DNA of 64,000 bases from Amanita rubescens (taxonomy: Eukaryota; Basidiomycota; Agaricomycetes; Agaricales; Amanitaceae), in assembly GCA_015039365.1 (NCBI GenBank), contig WION01000158.1, positions 54,921 through 118,920 of the forward strand, in the 5' to 3' direction. Shown here in pieces: positions 21,316 to 33,948 of this stretch (position 1 is the first letter of the stretch; each line of letters begins with the position of its first letter). The notes beneath the pieces are model-generated. The model saw nothing but the letters and a program-made list of their open reading frames with translations. It was not told the DNA's origin and searched no databases. The translations under genes and the position numbers were made by a program.

Positions 21316-24300
21316 TCAAGCTCTGTTAAAATCATCTCCAACAATCATTTGCGCATGCCACCACATGTCAAACTCTGTACAGACTTCCTTTCCTTCAGCA
21401 TCCAATTGGCCGGGTTGGACCAGAAGGCGGGCTATTTCTTTGTTGATGTGGACATAGACCGTATTTGTACAAACGGAAAATCTGACGGTGTCTTCATCAC
21501 CGATAAATGAGCGGTAATCCAAGCGGATCTGTTATGTTGTGAATATGGTTGACGTGAATAAAATTCTTTTCCCGTACATGGATAAACTCATCCTCCCAAT
21601 TTAGTTTTAATGAGCACCCCGTAACCACCTGATGAAAGAGCCTTGCTCGTAGACCACGGTCGAGTCGGGCTTTCGTGTATTCCTGCGAAGTTATAAGGCT
21701 ATCTTTCATGTCGCGAGGGTGCCCGATTCCTTCGATCCAACGCATAAAGCGCATGATGAACAGGCGGCAAAGGTTGTAAGTCGTGGGATTGTCGACATTT
21801 GTAATGTTTGTAACGTGCCAACGAATTAGGGAAATGACGTCTCCAGGACTTTCAATGCGACGATTATATAGAGTCGCGAGGAAACGTTGGAGGTACCGAG
21901 GCTCGTCCCATGGCGCAAGTGGATGCTAGTCAACGTGAGACAGATCAACTTGGTTTGGACTATGAACTTACCTTTAGAAAGGGACCGGGTGGGATGCAAT
22001 TGAAACCTGCTTTGAACTCTTGGAAGTTTGGATGCTTCCAAGGGTCACGGTCGCCAATGAGTTCGTACGCAAGCATTTGCTTCTGCATTTTCCGGTGTAC
22101 TTCGACTGGGCGTGGTTGCGTCAAATGGTTTGCCTGAAAGAAATCAGGTGTGTTCTGGTTTATCGGTCAATGTGACACTTACAGGGAGTTCAATATTCGA
22201 GGCCAGGAAATGTAACCAAGCTTTTGACATGTCGGTCTGTTTGATCTCACCAACGGGTAAGTTAAGAATTTGTTCTACCTTGTTCAAAAGGTCTTCATCG
22301 TGTATCATAGCCCTCGCAAAGTCAATGTCAAATTCGAATTCTTCCAACCGATTTATGGTGACGGCAAGAATGATGAAGGGTGAGATCGGATCGGGACCAA
22401 TAGCGAGGTGTGTAGTGAAAAGCGCAGCAATCTGCCCTTCAACCCGGTAGTCCATAGCTTGGTTAACTATATCAAGTTCCGGGTTGCGAGACAAGTGAAG
22501 CCTATGGTATCCCTTGTTCGTGCTGGGAATCCACCTGTGGGACTTTGTAGATTGTTGTAGCACTGATTGATATACAGTACGGACAAGGCCAGTTCCGGAG
22601 GTGTCAGCTCCAAGGCCATCTCTGGAGGCGTCAGCCCTTAACAGCGTTTAGAGCATAAAATCGGGTAGACATGATAACGCTCTTACAAGAAGAAATCCGG
22701 GAACGGTTTAAATAAGGAATCAAGGGTGTTGATATCCTTAGCAGTCACGCCTAAATCGTTGTCATTTTCTGGTACGGGTTTTTGCTGGGCAAGCGCATCG
22801 ATTATGCTAATAAGGAATGTGGCCAGTTCGGCGGCTTTTGGCCCCTTCAGGTACGGTGTCGTTGCCTGTGATACTTGCCGTTTTATCTGAATGGAGGTTT
22901 GCCATTGACGGATTGAAGACTCGGGGAGGCGATCATCGAGTGTGGGCCTCCATACAACAGGTGGAGGGGTGGGAGAACGGTTATTGTGGCTTGAGCATTC
23001 AGTAGATGGGCTGTCGGGTTTAAAGAGCGGCTGAGCTGCGGCAGCCTGAGATGACGACGCAGAAGGAAATGATGGGAGGGGAGGTTGAGACTGAGCAGGC
23101 CCGCTATCCAAACGAACACGGCGAACGGGCCGAGGATGAACAATAACTGGAGGTAAGTAGCGCTTGCGGGTAACAGGAGATGGTTGAAACTAACAAAACG
23201 GTCAGGAGAAAAGGGAGGTGCAGACACGGTCAAACTTACTTCATCGTCATCGCCGCTAGCCTCTCCGTCATTAATGTGACACTCAACTATGCAGGAATTG
23301 GCTTGGTAGAGATCGTTCTCGCCTCCAAACCTGAGCCAGTTGTGGAAAGGAGATACCACTCGCCATGGCCAACAGGGATGGTGGGTTGGGTCACTTGATT
23401 CTGGTAGTGGCCCCTGGAGGTTCTTTTTACGGGGAGCTGATTTGAGCAGATAGATTCAGCCTTGCTTGGATGACGAAAGTACAATGGAATAACTGACCGA
23501 CAAAAAACACACCGTAGCCTTCCTCGATTGGGTCGGGCCATGCTATGGCCTGCAAATACTGAAAGGTAAAAGCATACTGGGGAGGCGTCGACGGGGTATA
23601 ATTGCTGATTCCCGTTTTATTGGTGCGCGCGGCTTGACAGACGGACCATGAAAGGTTGAAGTAGGGATGCTGCTGTAAGGGAGCAGGGCGTTCAATAGTA
23701 ATGTTATGTGCCTGGAGATGGTGAGTAATGGATTCATCCAGTGCTTCCCATATGATTTCTGACTGGGCTGGTTCTGTAACAGGGATGACAAGGTTCCATT
23801 TCGCAAGCTGCGGAAGTAACTGATCACGTTGGATGTCAGTAAGGCGGAACATATTTGGAGGACCGGGACTGTCCGAGTTGGCGGGATTCTAAATGGTTAG
23901 ATTGGTAAGTACAACTGATTTCGAGAAGTAAGGATTGATGGATTACCGCGAAAGGTATCATGGCGCATTTAAGTTTGGATGGCAAGGGCGTTGCTGTCTT
24001 TTTGCCCTTTCTTGAAGGGATGCCAGTGGTCGGGCCAGGTGTTGGACCCTGGCTTGAGTTGTAGGCAAAACCGGCGCGGCGGGTCCGAGAGGCAGAAGCT
24101 TGACGCTGCTGAGATGCAGATTGCGATGATGCCACAGGGGCGACAAAGGAAGGGCTGTACGTCCCAACTGTGCGTACCGCGGCGAGTGGTGTTGGGATTC
24201 CAGCCGTGACACCTGTGGCTAGCGCAGGCAGAGAAGTCTCGAGTTGGGCTGGAGTGACACGGCCAGGCGTAGCGTGGGTACCTGAAATTCGGGGGGGAGG

Positions 24301-24830
24301 AGCAACGCTTATAGATGAACAAAAGGTGAGTTTGCTGTCCAGAAAGAAAGAGAATTATGGACTGACTCTGGTATGTCCCGTATATGCTGAAGATAAGGTG
24401 CGCCACAGGCGCAGGGAGTTTGTAAGCTCATCGTTGTGGATGGTGATAACTGTAAGTATTAATTATTCATATGAAGGAATGTTGTTGTATTAATCGTTAC
24501 CAAAGGAATGAAGCCTCCACATCCAGTGGCTTCACAGGACGCACGGGCTACGGCTGACACGCTCGATGCATTAGGAGCGAGTTGAATTGCCGGTCGGGTG
24601 ATATAATGCTGCCAGTAAGGGTGGCCGCAACCGCAAAGCTCCGTAGCATTGACTGGCTCACAACGTTGAACAAGGAACTAAACAAGATGAGAAGGTGTTC
24701 CCATAGACTGGGAAGCATAGAAAACGCTTACTTGTCCAAAGGTGGCACCGGCGCACACTGTCGTGCATTGTGTGCAACGATCGCGAGGGACGAGAGGAAA
24801 CAGCTCTGCGACAGAGCTACTTATGGGCAT
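21316..24830 (-). CDS. Cys-rich HECT-like protein, element-associated
   Basis: A many-intron gene on the minus strand. The N-terminus (Met at 24830) is Cys-rich, with CTQCTTVCAG, CGCGHPYWQHY, CEATGCGGF and CACGAPYLQH segments in successive exons, which suggest zinc binding. A Pro/Ser/Thr/Gln-rich middle follows (24300-22900). The C-terminal third (about 22560-21316) looks like a diverged HECT E3 ligase fold: an N-lobe-like VEGQIAALFTTHLAIG segment, and near the end SVCTNTVYVHI, which lines up with the HECT TC-F-N-T-L-D-L-P catalytic-cysteine signature. The stop is at 21316. Exon edges are approximate. HECT domains and transposon integrases do occur as neighbours elsewhere, so a role in mobility or host interference is possible. 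No function is shown. Confidence 0.55.
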
Positions 24831-25273
24831 GACGAGCAAAGGAGGAAGAGAGGGGGGAAGAAGGGAATTTTTTTCTTTGTTTGTGACGGCGCTACTCCGT
24901 TTTAGTTTTGCCGCCATACTCACATGGCTGGGGGATGTCAGGTGGGCTTTGCTAAGTATTATTTTTCTGGTAAAGATTTACAACGAGCACAGTGAATATG
25001 GATTTGTCGATATACAAGGTCTTACCGCCGACCGCCAGCTCACTGGGTGACCCTCAGTGTCCAGACCTTCCTCAACATGCACCTGCGGGGGAGTGACCTG
25101 AAGGCCCACGATGATGGAAAGGCCACGACGGGCATGCAGGATTGACATGCACAATGAAGCACGGCGGGGCATCATAGGTCACGACGGATCACGCCGATCA
25201 TGGCGGATCACGGCGGATCACGGTAGATCACGATGATAAATATATGTAAATAGATATTGTCCGATACGGACCG
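24831..25273. other. Intergenic stretch with GGATCACGGC-like repeats
   Basis: No gene is seen. At about 25180-25232 an 11-12 bp unit (CGGATCACGGC, GGATCACGCC, AGATCACG) repeats four or five times. It lies just 3' of the exonuclease-transposase gene and might mark that element's end, but I found no matching sequence at the other side. Confidence 0.5.
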
Positions 25274-28200
25274 TCATATGATTTGCTGTTCGAGCGTCAT
25301 GCGGTCAGCAACGGGGACCCTGGGAACCAATGCCAAGTTGGGTTTGATGAGTTTGCAGATAAGATCATATGCCGCCCGATGTTGTTCAATTGAGTTCTTC
25401 TCGTTCCGTATGTCTTTCCACGTCTTGTAGTAGCTCTTGATATGTTCGGGTAGCTGAATGATAAAGGTTAAAAACTCCCAACAATGTCACTATGAGCTGC
25501 TGTACTAATCACCTTGTAGAAGATTGTCTTCCCATCGCAATGCTCGGCCCATCTTGATGCCATCGCAACCCAATTCAGCTGGCGGTTTGTTCCCGTTGCC
25601 GAGAACGGGCCATTTGACATGGACATCAGCAGCCGGAAGAGAGCACGTTCGGCAGGAGTATGAACTGGCAGTATTGCAATCTGGGTTTGCTGTTGCTTTG
25701 CAAGGTCAGCATGCTTGATTTTCTCGCCAGCCACAAATTGATCCGAGTGCTGATGCATTCCAAGCGTCACTTGAGATGCGCGAGGGAGAGGGAGAATGCC
25801 GAAAGTTTCCTGAGACTGCTTATAGTCGTTGCCATTCAGCCAGCCAATGGCCGATGGCTCGTTTGGCTCCATGAAGACACATCGCGTCGAATCAATGAGC
25901 TTGGCGATCTGATTGCGTTGCCAGATATCAAATGATCCTTGATAAGGTTTTCCGGTGCGATTTTTCGTCCCAACCTGATCACGATAATTGATGATCAATA
26001 TCTGAACATGCAATTTCACTCACAGTTAGATTATGGCACAAACAGTAGTCGCGCAGGAGGTTGACAGCAAACCTTGGCGACACATTGTATGACCCAAACC
26101 GTTTCACGATGTTCATATGGATCCCACCTTCAATGCTGTTTGTGCCTTGGATACAGCGATAAACAGGTAGCCCATTTTTATCGTCTCGAACAAATGTATA
26201 AAGTTTGATGCCCACCGGGTCTGAATAGTAACCGAGACGGACATTATGAAGTATGTTCTGTGCCGTTCGGAAAGATGCTCGGTTGAATAACGGCTGATTC
26301 GTGTTGGCGTCTTTAAGTGGACCAAAGGAGCGGAAGACTTGGGCAACACGTGGGTAAAGCACACCGGCACATGGTACAAATCGTTTGACTCGTTTCCACA
26401 CCCACTCAGGTTTCCATAGAACCATCTGATCCCACGTTACATTCCTTTCCTGTAGCACTGCTTCGATGGCTGCCTTATCAACCGGGTCAGGAACAAATAG
26501 TGCATCACGTAATGCACGAGCAAATGGCCGGCGAAGACCGTGGCTTAGCGGGATCTTGAACTGGTTCATAAGGTGCCAGATATCGCCCAAAACCCGTGAG
26601 CGAATCTCAGTGTCTTCATATAACGTTAACAGTGATTCTGAAGATCCAATAGACTGAGCAGTAAGGTTTTCCGCAAGCAATGCTGCGGCAGGGTCTGGGA
26701 TACACTCTTCAATTGATTGCTCACCCTCAGCATCATACGATGTTGATGCGGACAAGTCCAAGTCCTGGTCGGGGTGGTCAGGTGAGTCAACAAAGGCTGA
26801 AGGCGAATCGCATGACTCTGAGTTGGCAGTGGCAGATGGATCTGAGTATGGATCGTAATTTGACCTGTATGGATGAGGCGGGAGCGGGCTCTTTTGGATG
26901 TTTTCATGGAGCTGCATGGATGAAATGGAAGTGACCTCAAGATCTTTGACATGGCAGAGAAGAGCAAATGGGAATGATGTTGCTAGTGTAGTGATCGGGA
27001 CCTCTAGGTGGGACTTTGAGAGTTCTGGGCATATCAAGTATGCTGGCTGGAGAATGGACGTAATGTCAACAAGGACCCGTGTCTTTGTTATGTTAACCCC
27101 ATTAAATTCAATTCCACGTCCTGTGGAGATGAATCCAACCGCAACAGTTGTGGAGCGGTCACGTGAGAGTAGCTTGACCGGAGTACCAGCAGCTGTCATA
27201 GGCGAAACTGGTTCATGGGCAGGGAGGGCAATCAGAGCATCACGAAGAGCCCAGGAAGCATAGACATCAAGGATGGCATACCTGACCTGGGCATCAGACA
27301 GTATCTCGTCATCCCAGGCAGTGCTAACTCGGATGGATTCATCCTTTGGCAAGTAACGGTGAAGGACGGTGCTGGTGAGGTCACTGAGACTGACATTTGC
27401 TCGGCTAGTCAAATGGCGCTGCTGAGTGAGAGTGCCAAGTTCAACTGCGCCAGTGAATGGTACATCATTTGATGAAAATCCACAATCATTGAAGAGGCGA
27501 GTCATATCATGTTTCACATGAACACCAAATTTTCGGATACGTGGGCTACGGAGAAGGACCAGTAATGCAGGTGGTGGGCAGAGATAGCCACTGCCTGATG
27601 AAACAAACTTTGAGAGCTTCACGTTTGTAGTCAATATGCGGCTAGATATCAAAATAAGGGCCGCCAAACTTACCCGTATCAGATATATGCAGTGGGAAAA
27701 TGCTATTGTGACCAAGGCAATCCGTCCCTGTATCCCTTCTGTACGATTGACTGACCACTCCATATCCATGGCTATGTCAATGAATTGGTCTGCGGGAAGC
27801 ATGTCAAGCTGTTGCAAGATGATGTTGAGTCGAGTCGAGATTTGGTACGCTGACTCAAGAATGGTGGTGGTCCACTCCGCAGGTACCTCGAGGCATTCCA
27901 TGGATGTTGAAAGTGGAACTGGTTTGACGTCTTGCAAGAGTGATGGGAAAACTCGCTCGAGCTCGTTCTTGTCGGCATGTACATTATCGGTGAAAACAAG
28001 CCCAACATCTTCATGCCCATATTCACGTAGTGAATGTGGAATAGTTGCAAGTGCTGGCATGAACTGGGCTCTGAAATACCATTATAGCAACGTGCAAGGC
28101 ATTCAACTGAGATACGTACCTTGAAGCTGTGGTCGATTGTCAGTATCCGGCATGACAACATTGCCATGCGCTGATCAATTTCCTGTGCATGTTTCTCCAT

Positions 28201-30240
28201 GATAATGTTGTAAAGACCTGCAAAATACCGACCAGATGGTACATATCCAGCATATCCAGCCCGGTCATCCCATGATCCAAACCTATGATGCTTTGGGAGG
28301 AGACCTGACAATATGGGGTCCTTCCTTGCCCTGACTAGCTCATAGTATTGCAACATGAGCTGCTCATAGTGACGGATATGAAGAGTTCGGATCATCTCCG
28401 CAAATGGGGTTGGGCCAATTCCACGTTGAAAGCATGATCGCAGAAGTGCTATCAGACGGTCCGTCACCCCACATCGATACGTGAGGTGGAACGGGAACTG
28501 GGCTGCGACAGCAGGAGGCAGTACCTCCATGATTGGAGGTGCCCAGCTTTGATATGTCTTCCGACACTCTGAAAGGCCACAGTAGTACCGGTAGCCGACA
28601 ATATAAAGTGTATAGTCAATGTCGACAACCCGCCGAGGAGCCCGGGGCCAGCTGTGAAGACGGAGCATGACTGCGCTGCCGTTGTCGTTTGTCCTCTTGG
28701 CTGCCTTGCATGCAGGGCAGGGGATCCGGTTGAATAGATGCGGCAGCCATAGGAAGTAGTGAGGCTCGTAGAAGAGCCTCGGTGAGAGGTGGTTTGCACG
28801 GGCAGCAGTGAAGAGGGGATTCTTCGGTGGAAGCAGGAACTGCCCTCTGTCGTATGCCGATGGTCTGTGTGACTCGTTCCGATTCATCTCAGCACGTAGG
28901 GACTCGCACAGGTCCCGGTAATTGCTGAGGAGCCAAAGCGGCATCGATGAGCGTGGCACGGGGGGCGAGTCCTCTCTGTGCACCGTCGTATGTTCATTGG
29001 CTGGTCCACTGTCTTGGCTTTCAGGCATGGCATGTGAGCCATTGTCGTCGTCGTCGTCATCAGGTGCAGACGCAAGGTCGTCCGGGTGGGAATCCTCAGC
29101 TGAGAAGCCAAGGAGTTCGTCGAGGTCGTCTACCATGTATTGGTCGTTGTCGCTGCCGAGAGCATCAATTTCAGGTGGAGGGACATGCAGCGGTGGTTGC
29201 GAAAGGTCCGCCGGGGTGAGCTTCCCCGCCACTGGTGCCCGTTTCATGGCCACATCCTCAAGATTTGCCGCTTCCTCAGCGGCTCTGCATACGGCCACGA
29301 GTGGTGAGTCTGGGACTTCAATTATAGGAGGTGCATCTTGCGCAGCCTCAATCCTGGCCGGGAATTGGCTCTGAGTTGGAGGAGGACAAGGCAGGTCTGC
29401 GAATGGCGTTATTTCAGTCCAGTCCGGAATGAGAACGTGAGGACGTACCGGCTCCCACATTTCCCGGATTTCTCAAGCCAGTTTCTTGCCCTGGTTCAGT
29501 GGATGGTGTTGGTGTTGGGCATTCCGAGGCTTAACAAGGGGAGGCTGGTGAGCAGGAACCCGGAGAACAATGGAATGCACAACTCACACTCTGGAGGACA
29601 TGTAGTCGGGGCCCCATCGCCAACGCTCGAAAACGACCCCTTTTCCCCACTAGTAGTAGCCTGTACCTTTGGACGGGTGAGCTTGAAGAAGGCTGGATGC
29701 CATCCGATGCTTTAGCTTGGTGTCTTACGGATCACGGAGTGAAACACTTACCAGTCAGCTCCGTCTGACGTGTTTGAGTCTTGCCTGATCCCAATTCCAC
29801 GCGAGAATCGGCGTCCTGTTGAGTGTTCGCGCTTGATGCGGCAGGCGCAGACTCGGATCCCTGGCAGCAGCCGGAGGCAACAACCGGCACTGTCCAAATG
29901 CGCTCGTCAGTGGTCGGTGGACAGTGAAAAGTACATACCATCAATAACGACCGGATTGGCCGGGCTGGCTTCTGGCAGTGCCCCGGTCAAGGGTTCTTGA
30001 GCCCCTGAGCCTATGATCAGCCAAGCCACGCGTGACAGAACCCAAACACTCACCTTGGACACCACCGGTTCTCAATGAAGCCTGAGCAGTGCGAGCGCGA
30101 GCAGTGGGTGCCGGCTGAGTTTTCCGCGGTCGTCCCACTGGATTTCCCCTCATCCCGGCATCTGGCTTATTTTTGGAGCCTCGTGGCCGGCCAACGGGGC
30201 GTTTGGTGGTGTTCTCGGGTGGTTTCTCCATTTGGGGCAT
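25274..30240 (-). CDS. AT-hook DDE transposase with 3'-5' exonuclease domain
   Basis: A multi-exon gene starting at the Met at 30240 and stopping at 25274. In order: two AT-hook-like motifs (GRPRGSKNKP and GRPRKT) in exon 1; an acidic linker; a Cys-containing domain (CPAC about 28715, then YYCGLSEC about 28565) that could bind zinc; a transposase-like region with ILTIDHSFK and, after an intron, LVFTDN; a DEDDy exonuclease domain with DMEW (exo I), KHDMTRLFND (exo II) and YAILD (exo III); an acidic linker; then GTNSIEGGIH, the likely third catalytic residue, and a C-terminal tail with YYKTWKDIRNEKN. The exonuclease thus appears to sit between the second Asp and the Glu of the DDE triad. Frames are open throughout. 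Probably a transposon gene acting on DNA in the nucleus; the exonuclease could process ends. Confidence 0.7.
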
Positions 30241-30998
30241 TGTAAGTGCGCTCTATCCCAATTCTTGCGAGTTCTTGCTCACGATTGTCAACAGCGATGG
30301 CGACGGATGTAATCCGAACGTGGTAGGTAGGTCGCGCGTTCCAAAAGCGGACGCCAGCCTAAAATGGCAGGTCAGTTGAAACTCAGTTAGGTCCTATCCG
30401 CGCTACACCTATAGTTAGACAGCCGGAGACTGGGCTCTCAGCTGGTGCGTCTTTCGAGACGTAAGAATGTAGGGCGGGGCGTCCTTGTGACTATCTGTGG
30501 TCCATAGGTGCGTTGTCGGAAGGTGATTCGTCAGTAGGCGTGTGTCCGTGTGCCTGTATCGGCTTTGAGCGAGGAGCTATGCTGCGTCGAGCAAGTCCGC
30601 CGGTCCGCGTGTGTAATGGTATATGCGTGGGCGATGGGGGATGTCGGGTGATATGTCCGGAAGGTTCCTGCATATGAGCGAGAGGCGGGCGTTGGTATCG
30701 AGAGCCTAGCTAGAAGTCGAGAGATAGTGTAGAAGCGTCGTCGTCGATGTCGAGAGGATTGCCAAGAAGTTGACAAGTCGTGGAGAACGTCGTGCTTATT
30801 GATAAGACTTGCTGTCGAGTCCGTTGGGCTAGTGGACCTTTAGGGACGTCGTCTGTGAGTACTTCTCCGGTCAGCGCGGTCCAGGTCTCATCACCGTAAT
30901 GACATTCAGGCGCGGACTCGGCACGCTCAACTAGGGCAGTCTCGACTGGTGTTGGGGTTCAGACTGGGTCATACTCTTGGGAGGAGTCAGACCATCAC
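30241..30998. other. Non-coding stretch
   Basis: No gene is recognised. It is CpG-rich with Ser/Arg-coding low-complexity words (GTCGTCGTCGATGTCGAGAGG near 30740). The 19-mer CGCTACACCTATAGTTAGA near 30402-30420 has an inverted copy at 6085-6115. It may include the promoter of the transposase gene and fragments of decayed elements. Confidence 0.4.
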
Positions 30999-31110
30999 AT
31001 GACGATCGACTTTGCCGAATCCTTTTTCCACGGCATCGTTTGTGACGCGCGTTACATCCAGTATTTCCTCTCGACCACGACATACTCAAGTCATTGAGCA
31101 GTACTATTAG
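30999..31110 (+). promoter_or_regulatory. Conserved block upstream of NLR gene 1
   Basis: The segment contains TTTGCCGAA, TTTTTCCACGGC, GACGCGCGTTAC and ACCACGACATA and ends at a splice donor (GTAAAC at 31111). Matching blocks precede the other two receptor genes. Here an ATG at 30999 opens a 32-codon frame closed by TGA at 31095-31097, so it may be an upstream ORF in a 5' leader exon. Unlike the gene body it is rich in CpG. Confidence 0.5.
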
Positions 31111-31180
31111 GTAAACAGAATTTGGGTCACAAGTATAAATGTAAAACTGACTTGCTTGGTCCTGGTTTACTATAGTCAGC

Positions 31181-33948
31181 ATGTCATACCCGTCTCAGGC
31201 TATGGGATCATTTCAAGGGGCCCACAATTTCTCCATAACAGGTTCCCAATTTACAGAGGTTGCCCCACTAAATATTGTCTATTTTATGACATGACAATGA
31301 CCTTAGCCCATACTAGATAACTATCATTAACAATCATTCAGCCACTGCTGAGACACTACCACCTTTACCACACCTTAAGCATTCCAGTACATTCTTCATG
31401 GGTAGAGATGAATATTTGCAAAGGCTGAAGGAATATTTTAGCTCTGCTGAAGGCAAGAGGAAGTCATTCCTTTTGTATGGTCTAGGGGGTATTGGTAAAA
31501 CTCAGATATGCTTGAAATTCATTGAAGAAAATCTAGATTTGTGAGTATTTGCATGATCTAATATTTAACAAAGATGAATCAGGTGTCCAAGGTTTTCTGA
31601 CATATACTGGCTTAATGCTTCTTCAGAGGCTACTCTTGAACTTGGACTAAAGCAGATAGCCATGGCCAACAATGTCCAACAAGGAGGATGTTCCTCAGCT
31701 GCATCTGCTCTCAAATGGATTTCTGAGAAATGCAAGTGGCTTATGGTGTATGATAATGCAAATGGTCATTATTCAGTGGTTGAAAAGTTTCTTCCACCTG
31801 GGAATGGAGGAAATATTTTGATAACAAGCAGGAATGTGGAATTGAAGAGGCTCACAGTGGTTGCAAAGAATGTGGTTGATATGTCAGATGGTGAAGCTGT
31901 GTCTTTACTTTTGAAATCTGCTATGCTTGATGGGGCATCTGACCATATTAAAAATATGGCCACAGAAGTTGTGTCAGAAGTAGGTGGAATCCCACTTGCT
32001 GTTGACCAAGCAGGATCATTCATCCAAAGTTTTGGATGTAGCATTAATGATTATTTGGAACTATTCAGGGGGCATAAGAATCAATTGATGTCAAGGAAGG
32101 ATTTCACAGGTGCATCTGGATATGGAACATCTACATATGGGACATGGGACATTTCAATGGAACAAATTGAGAACATGGCTGCAAAAGGAATTAACCAGGA
32201 GGCACAAGCAGCACAAAGTGCAATCAGGCTATTGAGAACCTTTGCTTTTTTAAATCATGAGAGCATACCTGAAGAGTTATTCAAGAATGCAGCAGAGAAT
32301 TATGTGCAAAGAGATCTCATAGAGGAGGCACAGCTCAATTTACCATTGTCAGTAACACTGTTGGATTATCAGACCTTGCTTTTGAACAAAGAAGGAGAAT
32401 GGGACAGGATGCAGCTCCTGGATGGAATCAAAGTTTTACTGTCATTTTCCTTAATCAAAGTTATGGATCGTCTATATTCAATGCATCCATTGGTAAATGA
32501 GTGGAGCAGATACATCATACCCAAGACAGAGATTGCTGATCAATATCATAGAGTAAGGGCACTGTTATCATGTTCAATAGTTCTTGATTGGGAAGTTGAT
32601 AACTATGCTTTCTGCAAATGTCTTGCACCACATATTAGGACAAACTCTTTGCATGAATTGGAATTAAAGTTGGAAAGCAGGTATTATGATGATGAGTATG
32701 AAAGATTTGCACTTGCCTTTGATCATGTGGGTAGCTGGGATGAAGGAGAGAAACTGTTACTTGTTTCAGTTGAACAGAGGAAGACAAAACTTGGATCAGA
32801 CCACCTAGAAACTCTCATCACTATGCACAATTTAGCATTAGCATATGGGAAGCTGGGGAGGTGGGATGAGGCAGAGGAGCTGCAGCTAGAGGTGATGAAA
32901 GCAGAAAAAGCAAAGCTTGGACCAGACCACCAACATACCCTCAATGGCATGCACAGTTTGGCATTGACTTACTGGAATCAGGGGAGGTGGGATGAAGCTG
33001 AGAAGCTGGAGGTGGAGGTGATGAACATAAGAAAAGCACAGCTTGGATCAGATCATCCATATACTCTCCACACCATGAACAGTTTGGCATCAACATATAC
33101 CTTTCAGGGAAGGTGGGATGAGGCAGAGAAGCTGAAGGTAGAGGTACTGAATGCAAGAAAAGCAAAGTTAGGACCAGATCATCCAGATACTCTCAACACC
33201 ATGCACAATTTGATTTCAACATACTTGGATTTGGAAAGGTGGGATGAGGCAGAGAAGATGGGGGTAGAGGTGATGAATGCAAGAAAAGCAAAGCTTGGGC
33301 CAGACCATCCAGACACTCTCATCACCATGCGAAATTTGGCATCAACTTACTGGGTTCAAGGAAGGTTGTCTGAGGCAGAGAAGCTGGGGGTAGAGGTGAT
33401 GAATGCAAGTAAAATAAAACTTGGACCAGATCACCCACATACTTTGACTACAATGGCCACTGTAGCTGTGACATATAGAAGTCAGGGAAGGTGGGATGAA
33501 GCAGAATCCTTGCTGTCTCATGCTGTTCAGACCATGCAAATTGTTATGGGATCTCAACATCATCTTACACTGTATTACACTAAAGAGCTTGACAAACTTG
33601 TTGAGGCAAAGCAGCTTGAAGAACAAGGTCAACTTGAACTTGAAAGTATGGCACCTCCAGTATGTCATGCATTCTTCAAATTTTAATTTATTGATGTCTC
33701 ATGTTTTATTTAATGTAGCCCTCACCTTCTATTGAGCAACCAAAGCAGCTTGAAGAACAGGGTCAACTTGAAAATATGGTACTTCCAGTATGTCATGCAT
33801 TCTTCAAATTTTAATTTATTGATGTCTCATATCTTATTTAATGTAGCCCTCACCTTCTATTGAGCAACCACTGGCACACATTGCAGTGCAACAAAAGCCC
33901 ACATTTGTGAAAAGGGTTAAAGGAATGTGGGAAAAGATGAAGCATTGA
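31181..33948 (+). CDS. NB-ARC/TPR NOD-like receptor, gene 1
   Basis: Probable fungal NLR (STAND NTPase) of the kind linked to non-self recognition and programmed cell death. Exon 1 (ATG 31181) gives a short leader with a GAHNFSI motif. Exon 2 (from about 31320) carries the P-loop GLGGIGKTQ. The main exon has a kinase-2-like KWLMVYDNA, then ILITSRN and a GLPLA-type GIPLAVDQAG, a winged-helix-like region, and seven 42-residue kinesin-light-chain-type TPRs (about 32690-33580). A hinge exon and its duplicate follow, then the basic tail KRVKGMWEKMKH and stop at 33946-33948. Introns are short and restore the frame. About 800 residues. By eye only two CpGs lie between 31192 and 34105. The N-terminal effector domain, if any, is not recognisable. 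Confidence 0.85.
33611..33866 (+). repeat. 128 bp tandem exon-intron duplication in NLR gene 1
   Basis: The unit holds the end of a hinge exon, a 59 nt intron (GTATGTCATGCATTC...TTTAATGTAG) and the start of the next exon (CCCTCACCTTCTATTGAGCA). It occurs twice with a period of 128 nt (donors at 33660 and 33788). Both introns keep good splice sites and phase 0. The duplicated exon adds 23 residues of Gln/Glu/Pro-rich hinge. Confidence 0.85.

Noticed and set aside
25180..25232. GGATCACGGC repeats as the terminal repeat of the exonuclease-transposase element
   Set aside because: No matching inverted copy was found near 30.3-30.9 kb, so I list it only as a local repeat.
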